DNA of 7,454 bases from Myxococcota bacterium (GTDB lineage Bacteria; Myxococcota_A; UBA9160; PR03). Position numbers and translations under genes: made by a program. The notes below the pieces were generated by a model. That model did no database searches. It was given only the letters and a program-made list of their open reading frames with translations, and was not told the DNA's origin. Of the stretch, positions 1-5,951 are shown one piece after another. Within the stretch, counting starts at the first letter, position 1. Each line of letters starts with the position of its first letter. Location of the stretch: positions 1-7,454 of the forward strand of contig JALOQG010000131.1 in the NCBI GenBank assembly GCA_025453505.1. The letters are read 5' to 3'.

Positions 1-493
1 CATCGCGAAGATCGCGACCGAGACGGTCGCGCGAACGGCGGCGCGCATCTTCCGCATTCCCACCACGATCGCGCGGCTCAACGTCCCGTACGGCGACGCA
101 GGGGGCTGGCCCGCGATCCATCTCGCGCAGATCCTGGCCGATCAGCCGATCGCGATCACCGCGGACGGACCGCACGTCTACAACCCGATCCACGACGACG
201 ACATCGCGGCGATGCTCCCGAACCTCGTCGCCGCCGCGTCCGTCCCCGCGACGACGCTGAACTGGGGCGGCAGCGAGGCGGCGTCGCTCGAAGAGTGGTG
301 CGCCTTCCTCGCCGACGCGGTCGGGCGCACGGCGCGCTTCGCCGTCGCGCCGTTCGCGATCCCGGGCGCCTGCATCGATCCGGCGCGCATGCACGAAGTC
401 GCGGGGCGCACGAAGATCGGCTGGCGCGAAGGATTCGGCCGGATGGTGGCGGCGCAGCACCCGGAGGGCGCGCGAGGCTCTGGCCGTTCTTGA
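1..493 (+). CDS. NAD-dependent epimerase/dehydratase family protein, C-terminal part (5' end outside window)
   Basis: The frame is open from base 2 to the TGA at 491-493 and gives 163 residues, about the C-terminal half of an extended short-chain dehydrogenase of the nucleotide-sugar epimerase/dehydratase type. The first residues, IAKIATE, fit the segment just after the catalytic Tyr of the YxxxK motif: the Lys is visible and the Tyr would lie just outside the window. Then come an ARLNVPYG segment (the family's usual 'R..NvYGp' stretch) and YNPIHDDDIA, matching the conserved 'IHVDDIA' substrate-domain motif. The end, TKIGWREGFGRMV, matches the typical 'l.eGL.r.v' tail. The NAD-binding Rossmann half is missing because the gene begins upstream. 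The substrate (sugar nucleotide, steroid or other) cannot be told from this part. Its stop faces the stop of the MoaD-like gene with only 20 nt between, so the two are convergent. Confidence 0.88.
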   Translation, partial: IAKIATETVARTAARIFRIPTTIARLNVPYGDAGGWPAIHLAQILADQPIAITADGPHVYNPIHDDDIAAMLPNLVAAASVPATTLNWGGSEAASLEEWCAFLADAVGRTARFAVAPFAIPGACIDPARMHEVAGRTKIGWREGFGRMVAAQHPEGARGSGRS

Positions 494-513
494 GCCGCCG
501 GTTCGCGGAGTGA

Positions 514-777
514 TCAGCCGCCCGCTGCGGCCTTCACGAACGCGACCGTGTCGCCGTCGCGAACGGGCGTCTTCGCGCCGCGCTTGTAGTGGACGAGGAC
601 GCCGTTCACGGCGACCGCGGCCACGCGCGTCAGCTCGTCGTAGCGCGCCGGATCGGCGGCGAAGCGCTCGCGCGTCATGCGCAGCACGTCGGCGACCGTC
701 TTCGCGCCCTCGAGCTCGAGGCGCTGCGCGCCGAGTTCCTTGGCCATTGCGTAGGTGAGCTGCACCGCGACGGACAT
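514..777 (-). CDS. MoaD/ThiS family beta-grasp sulfur carrier linked to the AOR gene
   Basis: This 87-residue protein has the size and fold signature of MoaD, the small subunit of molybdopterin synthase. A TVADVL segment starts the first helix (about residues 27-32). VAAVAVNGVLV (about 52-62) matches the conserved 'v.VaVNge.v' strand. VRDGDTVAFVKAAAGG matches the family's 'l.dGDeVaflppvaGG' end. The protein finishes exactly on Gly-Gly, the tail that is adenylated and thiocarboxylated so that it can donate sulfur to the pterin dithiolene. The gene lies 13 nt behind the AOR stop and has a strong GGAGGGAG, so the two are almost certainly co-transcribed and probably translationally coupled. MoaD-like genes are often found beside tungsten AOR genes, which suggests a carrier used for the tungsto/molybdo-bispterin cofactor of that enzyme. 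No MoaE, MoaA or activating MoeB/ThiF-like partner is in the window, so these must come from elsewhere. A ThiS-like role is less likely in this context. Confidence 0.88.
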   Translation of the reverse strand: MSVAVQLTYAMAKELGAQRLELEGAKTVADVLRMTRERFAADPARYDELTRVAAVAVNGVLVHYKRGAKTPVRDGDTVAFVKAAAGG

Positions 778-782
778 GGGCG

Positions 783-790
783 CTCCCTCC
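783..790 (-). promoter_or_regulatory. Strong ribosome binding site of the MoaD-like gene
   Basis: On the minus strand GGAGGGAG lies immediately after the AOR TGA (793-791) and 5 nt before the ATG at 777-775. A ribosome finishing the AOR gene would sit on top of this site, so the layout supports coupled translation of the two genes and fixes the MoaD-like start. Confidence 0.7.
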
Positions 791-2677
791 TCAGACCCGC
801 ACCTGGAGCTTCTCGAGCGTGCGGGGCAGCGGTACGCCGTCCGCGCTCCAACCCCGCTTCTTGTAGTAGCGCGGCAGCAGCAGGTGGAGCGGGTGCCCCG
901 AGTCCATGTCGGGGAACGTCGACTCGTGGAGGATGCGCGGCGGCAGCGTGTCGTCGGCAGCCGAGAGGCCCTCGCGCAGGTTGTACATGCGTTCGAGGTT
1001 GAAGATGCGCGCGCCGATCTCCTGCAGGTGACCCGACGAGAAGGTCGTGCCGGTGATGTAGGTCAGCCACTTCTCGAACCAGAGCATCGGCTTGCCCTTG
1101 ATCCGCATCGACCCGCGCAGCATCCAGCCGGGCAGGTTCTCGAACGCGAACGCCAGCGCGCGATGGGTGAACGAGCTCGGATCCATCTCGTGCACGGCCT
1201 TCGGGATCATCCCGTAGGTGGTGAAGATGCACAGCACCATCGAGTTGATCGCGCAGGCGATGTTCTGCTGCATGATCGGGATGTCGGCCTTGAGCTTCAG
1301 GTTCTGCGGGTTGATCGTCAGCGGGCCGACCGACTCCATGTACATGCTGGCGCCCTGCACGTGGCAGCCGCCGCGGTTCGTGGTCGCGTATTCGACGCCC
1401 TGGGCGAACGACCCGCGCGGGTCGTACGCGGACAGCTCGAGTCCCTTCACGTGCATCGCGAAGTCGTGGCCGCCGTACTTCGCCGCGAGCCGCTTGGTTC
1501 CGTCCGCCAGCTCGGCGCCGAGCCCGCGGCGATGGCCGATGTCCTGGATCAGCTCCGTGATGCCCGTCTGGTCGCCGAAATGGAGCGTCGCGTCGAGCAT
1601 GCCGCGCTCGACCAGCTCCATCGCGAACGAGAGCGTGGCGCCGAGGCTGATCGTGTCCATGCCGAGGTCGTCGGCGTGGTAGTTCCACTCGGACACCTTC
1701 TTGATGTCGCCGATCTCGAGGTTCGATCCGAGCAGCGCGAGCGTCTCGTACTCGGGGCCCTTCACGACGCCGACGCCCTCCACCTCGACGTCGCGGCCGC
1801 AGGTGACGGGGCAGTGGATGCAGCTGGTCTTCACGCCCTTCAGCTCGTGGTCTTCCAGGAACTCGCCGGAGATGTCCATCGCCCGGTCGAAGTGGCCCTT
1901 CTGGAAGTTTCGCGTCGGCAGGATGTTGCGGCCGTTGGTGGTGTTGACGATGCCGCCGGTGCCGTAGCGCTTCATGCTCTCGCCGAGGACCGGGTGGTCT
2001 TCGAAGAGCTTGCGCACTTCCTTGGTGTAGGCCTTGAACTTCTCCGGATCCTCCATGTCGAGCTTGCGCGAGCCGCGCACCGACACCGCCTTCAGCAGCT
2101 TCGAGCCCATCACGGCGCCGACGCCGGTGCGTCCCGCGATGCGCTCGTTGGAGACGATGCCCGCGAACAGCACCAGGTTCTCGCCCGCCGGACCGATCAC
2201 CGCGTGCTGGTGCTTGCGCGAGAGCAGCTTCTGGGTGGCGTAGGTGCCCTGGCCCCAGAGGTCGCCCGCGTCGAGGAACTCGACCGCGTCGCGATCGCCG
2301 TCGATCTCGAGTCGCAGCGGCCGATCCGCGCGATGCGTCACGATCAGGATGTCGATGCCGGCCTTCTTCATGCCGAGCGCGAACGAGCCGCCGCAGGTCG
2401 CGTTGCCGATGCCGCCGGTCAGGGGACTCTTGCAGATCACCGCGAAGCGATTCGACTGCGGCGCGACGGAGCCGTTGAGCGGACCGGTCGCGAAGATCAA
2501 CAGGTTCTCGGGGCCGAGCGGATCGATGCCGGCCGGCGTGCGGTCGTAGAGCAGCCGCGTGCCGTAGCCCTTGCCGCCGATGTAGAGGCGCGCGATCTCC
2601 TCGTCGAGCGGCGCGAAGGAGAAGGTTCGCGCGCGCAGATCGACCTCGAGGACGCGGCCGGCGTAGCCCTTGATCAT
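791..2677 (-). CDS. Aldehyde:ferredoxin oxidoreductase family tungsto/molybdopterin enzyme
   Basis: This 628-residue protein aligns by eye over its full length with tungsten-containing AOR, which in archaea is about 605 residues. Family enzymes oxidise aldehydes to carboxylates, or in some hosts run in reverse, using ferredoxin, a bis-pterin tungsten site and one [4Fe-4S] cluster. Four cluster ligands are visible: C286-x2-C289-x3-C293 and the distant C483. The active-site Glu and His correspond to E311 (in KGPEYE) and H439 (in NRGGCH). The first pterin motif, DxxG[LM]D, is D336-D341. SPLTGG, GPAGEN and TGVGAVMGSK are other family blocks. Two deviations stand out: the second pterin motif reads NSMVLC (478-483) rather than DxxGLC, and the paired ExxH dimer-interface iron site is not kept. 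The start at 2677 is chosen because MIKGYAGRVLEVDL is the usual family N-terminus and GAGGG lies 9 nt upstream; an in-frame ATG at 2854 would add 59 unrelated residues and run into the P450 gene. There is no signal peptide, so it is cytoplasmic. The substrate is unknown. Confidence 0.95.
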   Translation of the reverse strand: MIKGYAGRVLEVDLRARTFSFAPLDEEIARLYIGGKGYGTRLLYDRTPAGIDPLGPENLLIFATGPLNGSVAPQSNRFAVICKSPLTGGIGNATCGGSFALGMKKAGIDILIVTHRADRPLRLEIDGDRDAVEFLDAGDLWGQGTYATQKLLSRKHQHAVIGPAGENLVLFAGIVSNERIAGRTGVGAVMGSKLLKAVSVRGSRKLDMEDPEKFKAYTKEVRKLFEDHPVLGESMKRYGTGGIVNTTNGRNILPTRNFQKGHFDRAMDISGEFLEDHELKGVKTSCIHCPVTCGRDVEVEGVGVVKGPEYETLALLGSNLEIGDIKKVSEWNYHADDLGMDTISLGATLSFAMELVERGMLDATLHFGDQTGITELIQDIGHRRGLGAELADGTKRLAAKYGGHDFAMHVKGLELSAYDPRGSFAQGVEYATTNRGGCHVQGASMYMESVGPLTINPQNLKLKADIPIMQQNIACAINSMVLCIFTTYGMIPKAVHEMDPSSFTHRALAFAFENLPGWMLRGSMRIKGKPMLWFEKWLTYITGTTFSSGHLQEIGARIFNLERMYNLREGLSAADDTLPPRILHESTFPDMDSGHPLHLLLPRYYKKRGWSADGVPLPRTLEKLQVRV

Positions 2678-2804
2678 GACTCGGATCCCTCGCGTGGCGC
2701 AGGAGAACGACGAGTTAGCACGCGCTCCGGACGAGCACGAACCTCCGCGGGCTGCCGCGCGTTGGCGGAGCCATGGGCGCCGACCTGGTCTAGGCTCGAC
2801 GCCG
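2678..2804. promoter_or_regulatory. Divergent intergenic region between the AOR and P450 genes
   Basis: These 127 nt separate two divergent start codons and should hold both promoters. On the minus strand, GAGGG at 2691-2687 is the AOR ribosome binding site. A possible minus-strand -10 is TGCTAAC (2720-2714), with a TTCGTG about 16 nt further upstream; both are weak matches to a housekeeping promoter. On the plus strand the P450 start has only a poor AGG (2792-2794) about 10 nt upstream. The TTGGCG at 2762-2767 is a possible -35, but no -10 sits at the right distance. I see no clear operator. Promoter positions here are guesses; that the region is regulatory follows from the gene orientation. 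Confidence 0.45.
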
Positions 2805-4052
2805 ATGAACGAGCGCACGCTTCCCGGCACCCTCGACGTCATCGGGCCCGACACCTTCGCCCGTCACGGCTATCCGCACGCCGCCTGGAAGCGGCTGCGC
2901 GAGGAGGCGCCCGTCCACTGGTTCGACCTGCCGGGCGGCGTCGGCTTCTGGGCGATCGTGAAGCGCGACGACGTCGTCTGGATCTCGAAGCAGCCGGAGC
3001 GCTTCCTGAACGCGCCGCGCCTCGCGATCTTCGAGGAGGGCGCACCCGTCGAGGGCGAGCGCACGCTGGCGCGCCATCTGCTCAACATGGACCCGCCCGA
3101 GCACGCCGAGTTCCGCAAGGCCGCGAGCCACTGGTTCACGCCGCGCGCGATCGAGCGACGGCAGCCGGAGATCGAACGCATCACGCGCGACCTGCTCGCG
3201 GAGATGGCCGGCGACGGCAGCGAACGAACGGGCGACTTCGTGGCCGATCTCGCCGCGCCGCTCACGCTGCACGTGCTGGCCGACATGCTCGGCGTTCCGC
3301 GCGCCGACTGGCGCCTGATGTTCCGCTGGACCAACCAGATCGCCGGCGCGAGCGACGCCGAGTACCAGACCGGAGACGACCCGATCAACAGTGTCGAGGA
3401 CGCGCGGCACGGGCTCTTCGCGTACTTCACGGATCTCGCCGCGGAGCGGCGCAAGCAGCCGCGCGACGACATGGTCAGCGTGCTCGCCAACGCGACCGTG
3501 TCCGGCGCGCCGATGCCCGCGTTCGAGCTGCTCTCCTACTTCCTGCTGCTCGTCGTCGCGGGCAACGAGACCACGCGCAACGCGGCGAGCGGCGGGCTGC
3601 TCGCGCTGATCGAACACCCGGGCGAGCTGCGCAAGCTGCGCGCGACTCCGGCGCTCGTGCCGAGCGCCGTCGAGGAGATCGTGCGCTGGACCTCGCCGGT
3701 GATCCAGTTCTGCAGGACGCCGGTGGAGGACGTCGAGCTGCGCGGCCAGCGCATCCGCCGGGGCGACTCGCTCTGCCTGCTCTATCCCTCGGCCAATCGC
3801 GACGCCGACGTCTTCGCCGACCCGGACGCGTTCCGCGTCGATCGCCGTCCGAATCCGCACGTCGGCTTCGGCATCGGCGAGCATTTCTGCCTCGGCGCCA
3901 ACCTCGCGCGCCTCGAGCTGCGCGCGATCTTCGCGGAAGTGGCGACGCGACTCGATTCCGTGTCCCTCGCGGGCCCGGTCGAGCGCATGCGCTCGAGCTT
4001 CCTCGGCGGCGTCAAGCGCATGCCGATCCGCTACCGGCTGCGGCCGGCCTGA
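2805..4052 (+). CDS. Cytochrome P450, soluble bacterial type (CYP125/CYP142-like group)
   Basis: This 415-residue protein has normal length for a soluble bacterial class I P450 and no N-terminal membrane anchor. The heme loop FGIGEHFCLG (355-364) carries the axial Cys362. The K-helix ExxR is E291-R294. The I-helix oxygen-activation segment is AGNETT (252-257), and the GNETTRN form is typical of the CYP124/125/142 group that hydroxylates steroid side chains and methyl-branched lipids. HLLNMDPPEH (91-100) is the usual C-helix region. PSANRDADVFADPDAFRVDR (328-347) is the conserved stretch before the heme loop. It would insert one oxygen atom from O2 using electrons from a ferredoxin and its reductase, neither of which is encoded in the window. 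The ATG at 2805 is preferred because it gives a normal N-terminus; the open frame reaches back to 2670 but those extra residues overlap the AOR start region. The ribosome binding site is weak. The last 22 nt overlap the convergent membrane-protein gene. The substrate is not known; a lipid or steroid is a family-based guess. Confidence 0.96.
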   Translation: MNERTLPGTLDVIGPDTFARHGYPHAAWKRLREEAPVHWFDLPGGVGFWAIVKRDDVVWISKQPERFLNAPRLAIFEEGAPVEGERTLARHLLNMDPPEHAEFRKAASHWFTPRAIERRQPEIERITRDLLAEMAGDGSERTGDFVADLAAPLTLHVLADMLGVPRADWRLMFRWTNQIAGASDAEYQTGDDPINSVEDARHGLFAYFTDLAAERRKQPRDDMVSVLANATVSGAPMPAFELLSYFLLLVVAGNETTRNAASGGLLALIEHPGELRKLRATPALVPSAVEEIVRWTSPVIQFCRTPVEDVELRGQRIRRGDSLCLLYPSANRDADVFADPDAFRVDRRPNPHVGFGIGEHFCLGANLARLELRAIFAEVATRLDSVSLAGPVERMRSSFLGGVKRMPIRYRLRPA

Positions 4053-4957
4053 GAGCCCGAGGGGCGCTTCTCGGCGTCGCGCAGGTGCGTTCCGAGGGTT
4101 GCGAACACGTAGCCGAGCCAGCCGATCATGCCGACGTGGAGCACGTCGTTCTCCGAGAAGTAGAAGCCGGCTCCGCCCCGCCAGAGCTGCTGCGTCACGC
4201 CGGCGGCGGCGTACGAGAAGTACGCGACCTGCACGAGCAGCAACAGCACGGCGGCCGCCACCAGCGAGCGGTCCAGCGGATCGCGCGAGCGCCGCTGGCG
4301 GATCCCCGCCACGGCGATCACCAGCGCGATGCCGGGCAGCGCGAAGAGCATCAGCACCTCGAACGACAAGAGCATGCGATCCGGAAGCATCACGCCGGCG
4401 ATCGACGCGAGCCCGTACGCCACCGCGTTGACGGCCGCGAAGCCGATCAGGCCGCGTCGCCACGCTCCCGGCGCCGTGCACGCGTACGCCACCGCGATCA
4501 GCATCGCGCTGACGCTGAGCGCCTGCGTGACGCTGTATCCCACTTCGAACGCGTTGGTCAGCAGACACCATTCGCGTCCCGCGCACTTCAGTTCGTAGCC
4601 GAACGCCTGGAAGCTGATCCCCGCCTGGGCGGCGCCGACGCCGCCGAGAACCAGGGCGACACCCAGCCAGGTCCGGGAGCGCTGGCCGCGACGGCTGCGC
4701 AGGAAGTACACGCCGACACCGATCCACAGCAGCGCCAGCAGGAAGACCAGGAAGGACCCGAGCGGCTCGTCGACGACGACGTCACCGACGGCGATGCAGG
4801 GACGCCGTTGGCACCACTGCACGGGCGTCGTCGCCGGCTCGTACGCGAGTTCGTCGAGGCGCCCGCACGCGGACACGAGCAGCACGAGCGGCGCGTTGCA
4901 CGCGAGCCGCGCGAGCCGCGAGATCCGCCCGCCGGCGGCAGACGGCCCCTTCCTCAC
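4031..4957 (-). CDS. Seven-helix membrane protein of unknown function with a lipobox-like N-terminus
   Basis: I do not recognise this 308-residue protein. The GTG at 4957-4955 overlaps the TGA of the upstream dehydrogenase gene (GTGA), the usual form of translational coupling; no separate ribosome binding site lies before it. The N-terminus is basic, then a short hydrophobic stretch ends in VSAC (28-31), which fits a lipoprotein signal with Cys31 as the lipidated residue. About 35 polar residues follow, including C49 and C54. Seven hydrophobic segments lie at about 67-86, 97-119, 136-160, 170-191, 195-219, 231-253 and 272-292. Arg-rich loops (87-96, 220-230) and the basic tail place the N-terminus outside and the C-terminus inside. 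A second Cys pair (C125, C131) then also falls on the outer side. The last helix begins ENDVLHVGMIGW, with a possibly functional Asp271/His274. A distant link to the seven-helix hydrolase-like (CREST) proteins is conceivable but only weakly supported. Confidence 0.75.
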   Translation of the reverse strand: MRKGPSAAGGRISRLARLACNAPLVLLVSACGRLDELAYEPATTPVQWCQRRPCIAVGDVVVDEPLGSFLVFLLALLWIGVGVYFLRSRRGQRSRTWLGVALVLGGVGAAQAGISFQAFGYELKCAGREWCLLTNAFEVGYSVTQALSVSAMLIAVAYACTAPGAWRRGLIGFAAVNAVAYGLASIAGVMLPDRMLLSFEVLMLFALPGIALVIAVAGIRQRRSRDPLDRSLVAAAVLLLLVQVAYFSYAAAGVTQQLWRGGAGFYFSENDVLHVGMIGWLGYVFATLGTHLRDAEKRPSGSQAGRSR

Positions 4958-5775
4958 CGGCGCGCGCCGGGCTCGGCCAGCGCGCGCGACACGATGCGAT
5001 CCGCGATCGCGTGCGTCACGCGCTTCGGCAGCGAGCGCGAGAGCAGGTACGCGAGCTTCGCGCGGCGTCCGGGAATCACGAGGAAGCGCCGGCCGAGGAT
5101 GCCCGCGAGGATCGCGTCGCAGGCTTCGTCCACGCCGAGCGAACCCGCGAAGCGCGTGAGCCGTTCGGTCGGCGTCGGCCGCACGTTGCGCGACCACGCG
5201 ACGAGCGGCGTCGCGACTTCGGGAGGACACACGACTGCGACGTCGATGCCGCCCGGCGCGAGCTCGCTGCGCAGCGCCTCGGCGAACGCGAGCACGCCGG
5301 CCTTCGAGGTGCCGTAGGCGGTGTATCCGTAGCCCGGCGCGACCGCGGCCATCGACGCCACGAACACAAGCTTGCTCCCCGGCCGGAGCAGCGGAAGCGC
5401 GGCGGCCGCGACGTTGCGCGTGCCGAAGAGGTTCACGCGCAGCACGCGCTCGAAGTCTTCCTGCGAGAGATCGGCGAAGGCGCGCGGGCACGAGATGCCG
5501 GCGCTGTTGAAGACCAGGTCGGGCGGACCGATCTCCTCTGCGGCCTGCCGGAAGGCCTGCGCGATCGAAGCGGAATCGGCGACGTCGGCGAGATGACGCG
5601 AGACGCGGCGCTCTCGCGTCGCGCGCGCGGCCTCGACGCGGCGCAGCGCGTCGTCGTCGAGCCGGAGATCGAAGAGCGCCACGTGCGCGCCGCGCGCCGC
5701 GAGCAGCTCGGCGAGCCGCAATCCGATTCCGCTCCCGCCGCCCGTCACGTAGAAGCGCCGCTCGTCGACTCGCAT
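4954..5775 (-). CDS. Short-chain dehydrogenase/reductase, 3-ketodihydrosphingosine-reductase-like
   Basis: This 273-residue classical SDR has every core element. The cofactor loop is TGGGSGIG (11-18). An acidic residue, D36, follows the second strand and suggests NAD(H) preference. D64 is in the adenine pocket, NSAG is at 90-93, and N115 is in the VNLFG helix. The catalytic Ser141, Tyr154 and Lys158 are present with the usual 13-residue Ser-Tyr spacing (YGYTAYGTSK). The CPPEVATP stretch (183-190) and a C-terminal tail with an amphipathic or hydrophobic segment (about 230-262) recall 3-ketodihydrosphingosine reductases, which have 'PPDtdTP' at the same place; a generic fatty or steroid alcohol dehydrogenase is equally possible. 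The ATG at 5775 has GGGAGG 7 nt upstream. The gene leads a two-gene unit: its TGA overlaps the GTG of the seven-helix protein, so the pair is probably made together and may act on the same membrane-linked substrate. Confidence 0.94.
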   Translation of the reverse strand: MRVDERRFYVTGGGSGIGLRLAELLAARGAHVALFDLRLDDDALRRVEAARATRERRVSRHLADVADSASIAQAFRQAAEEIGPPDLVFNSAGISCPRAFADLSQEDFERVLRVNLFGTRNVAAAALPLLRPGSKLVFVASMAAVAPGYGYTAYGTSKAGVLAFAEALRSELAPGGIDVAVVCPPEVATPLVAWSRNVRPTPTERLTRFAGSLGVDEACDAILAGILGRRFLVIPGRRAKLAYLLSRSLPKRVTHAIADRIVSRALAEPGARR

Positions 5776-5923
5776 GGCTCGTCCTCCCGCAGCGGCTGCC
5801 GAGACCGGCTGCTGCGCGCGCCCATGATGCCGGATCGGCGTGCCCGTGCGCCGGGCGGCCAGGACTCGCAGCGGCAGGTTCCCGACAGGCCGCTTCGCGG
5901 TTCATGTCGTGCACGGCCCGGAT

Positions 5924-5936
5924 CGCATACGATGCG
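5924..5936. promoter_or_regulatory. Possible operator: short perfect inverted repeat over a candidate -10
   Basis: CGCAT-ACG-ATGCG is a perfect 5-nt inverted repeat with a 3-nt centre. It overlaps the candidate -10 TACGAT and ends 15 nt before the GTG of the phosphodiesterase gene. Its position would suit a repressor site, but the arms are short and chance occurrence in GC-rich DNA is quite possible. Confidence 0.25.
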
Positions 5937-5940
5937 CCGC

Positions 5941-5945
5941 GGAGG
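5941..5945 (+). promoter_or_regulatory. Ribosome binding site that decides the GTG start of the phosphodiesterase gene
   Basis: GGAGG lies 6 nt before GTG at 5952-5954. The closer ATG at 5932 is in another frame, and the first in-frame ATG (6018) would remove the conserved N-terminal AIGLDGFE strand, so this site fixes the start at the GTG. Confidence 0.75.
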
Positions 5946-5951
5946 CATCGC

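Larger units (their letters stand above)
5776..5951. promoter_or_regulatory. Divergent intergenic region between the SDR and phosphodiesterase genes
   Basis: These 176 nt lie between two divergent starts and should carry both promoters. On the minus strand GGGAGG (5788-5783) is the dehydrogenase ribosome binding site. Just upstream, CGCAGC (5788-5793) and GCTGCG (5811-5816) form a 6-nt inverted repeat with a 17-nt loop that would sit in the leader. On the plus strand TACGAT (5928-5933) is a plausible -10 close to the GTG start, with no convincing -35. The region is as GC-rich as the genes, and no small open frame in it looks like a real gene. Confidence 0.45.

Noticed and set aside
517..531. 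GCCGC/GCGGC hairpin just after the epimerase stop as a terminator
   Set aside because: The stem has only five pairs, lies inside the MoaD-like coding end, and has no T-run after it; such hairpins are common by chance at this GC content.
2678..2854. An N-terminal extension of the AOR to an in-frame ATG at 2854
   Set aside because: The 59 extra residues do not resemble AOR, would overlap the P450 start, and the internal ATG at 2677 has both the family N-terminus and a ribosome binding site.
4051..4072. Bulged hairpin (GAGA-GCCC ... GGGC-bulge-TCTC) after the P450 stop as a terminator
   Set aside because: No T-run follows, the stem is interrupted, and it lies within the coding end of the membrane-protein gene.
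2790..4727. A 645-codon minus-strand open frame antisense to the P450 gene
   Set aside because: Composition shadow of the P450 gene: low-complexity Arg/Ala-rich product with no motifs, while the plus-strand frame has complete P450 signatures.
4902..4919. Tandem 9-nt direct repeat (CGCGAGCCG twice)
   Set aside because: It encodes Arg-Leu-Ala twice in the signal region of the membrane protein; a two-copy repeat in GC-rich coding DNA needs no special explanation.
755..5317. A 1520-codon open frame on the plus strand spanning the AOR, P450 and membrane-protein regions
   Set aside because: Over the AOR gene its codons are exact reverse complements of AOR codons, so it can only stop where the AOR uses TTA, CTA or TCA, which are nearly absent in such GC-rich genes. 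The product is rich in Arg, Ala, Asp and Glu, with no recognisable domain, and it crosses genes on both strands.
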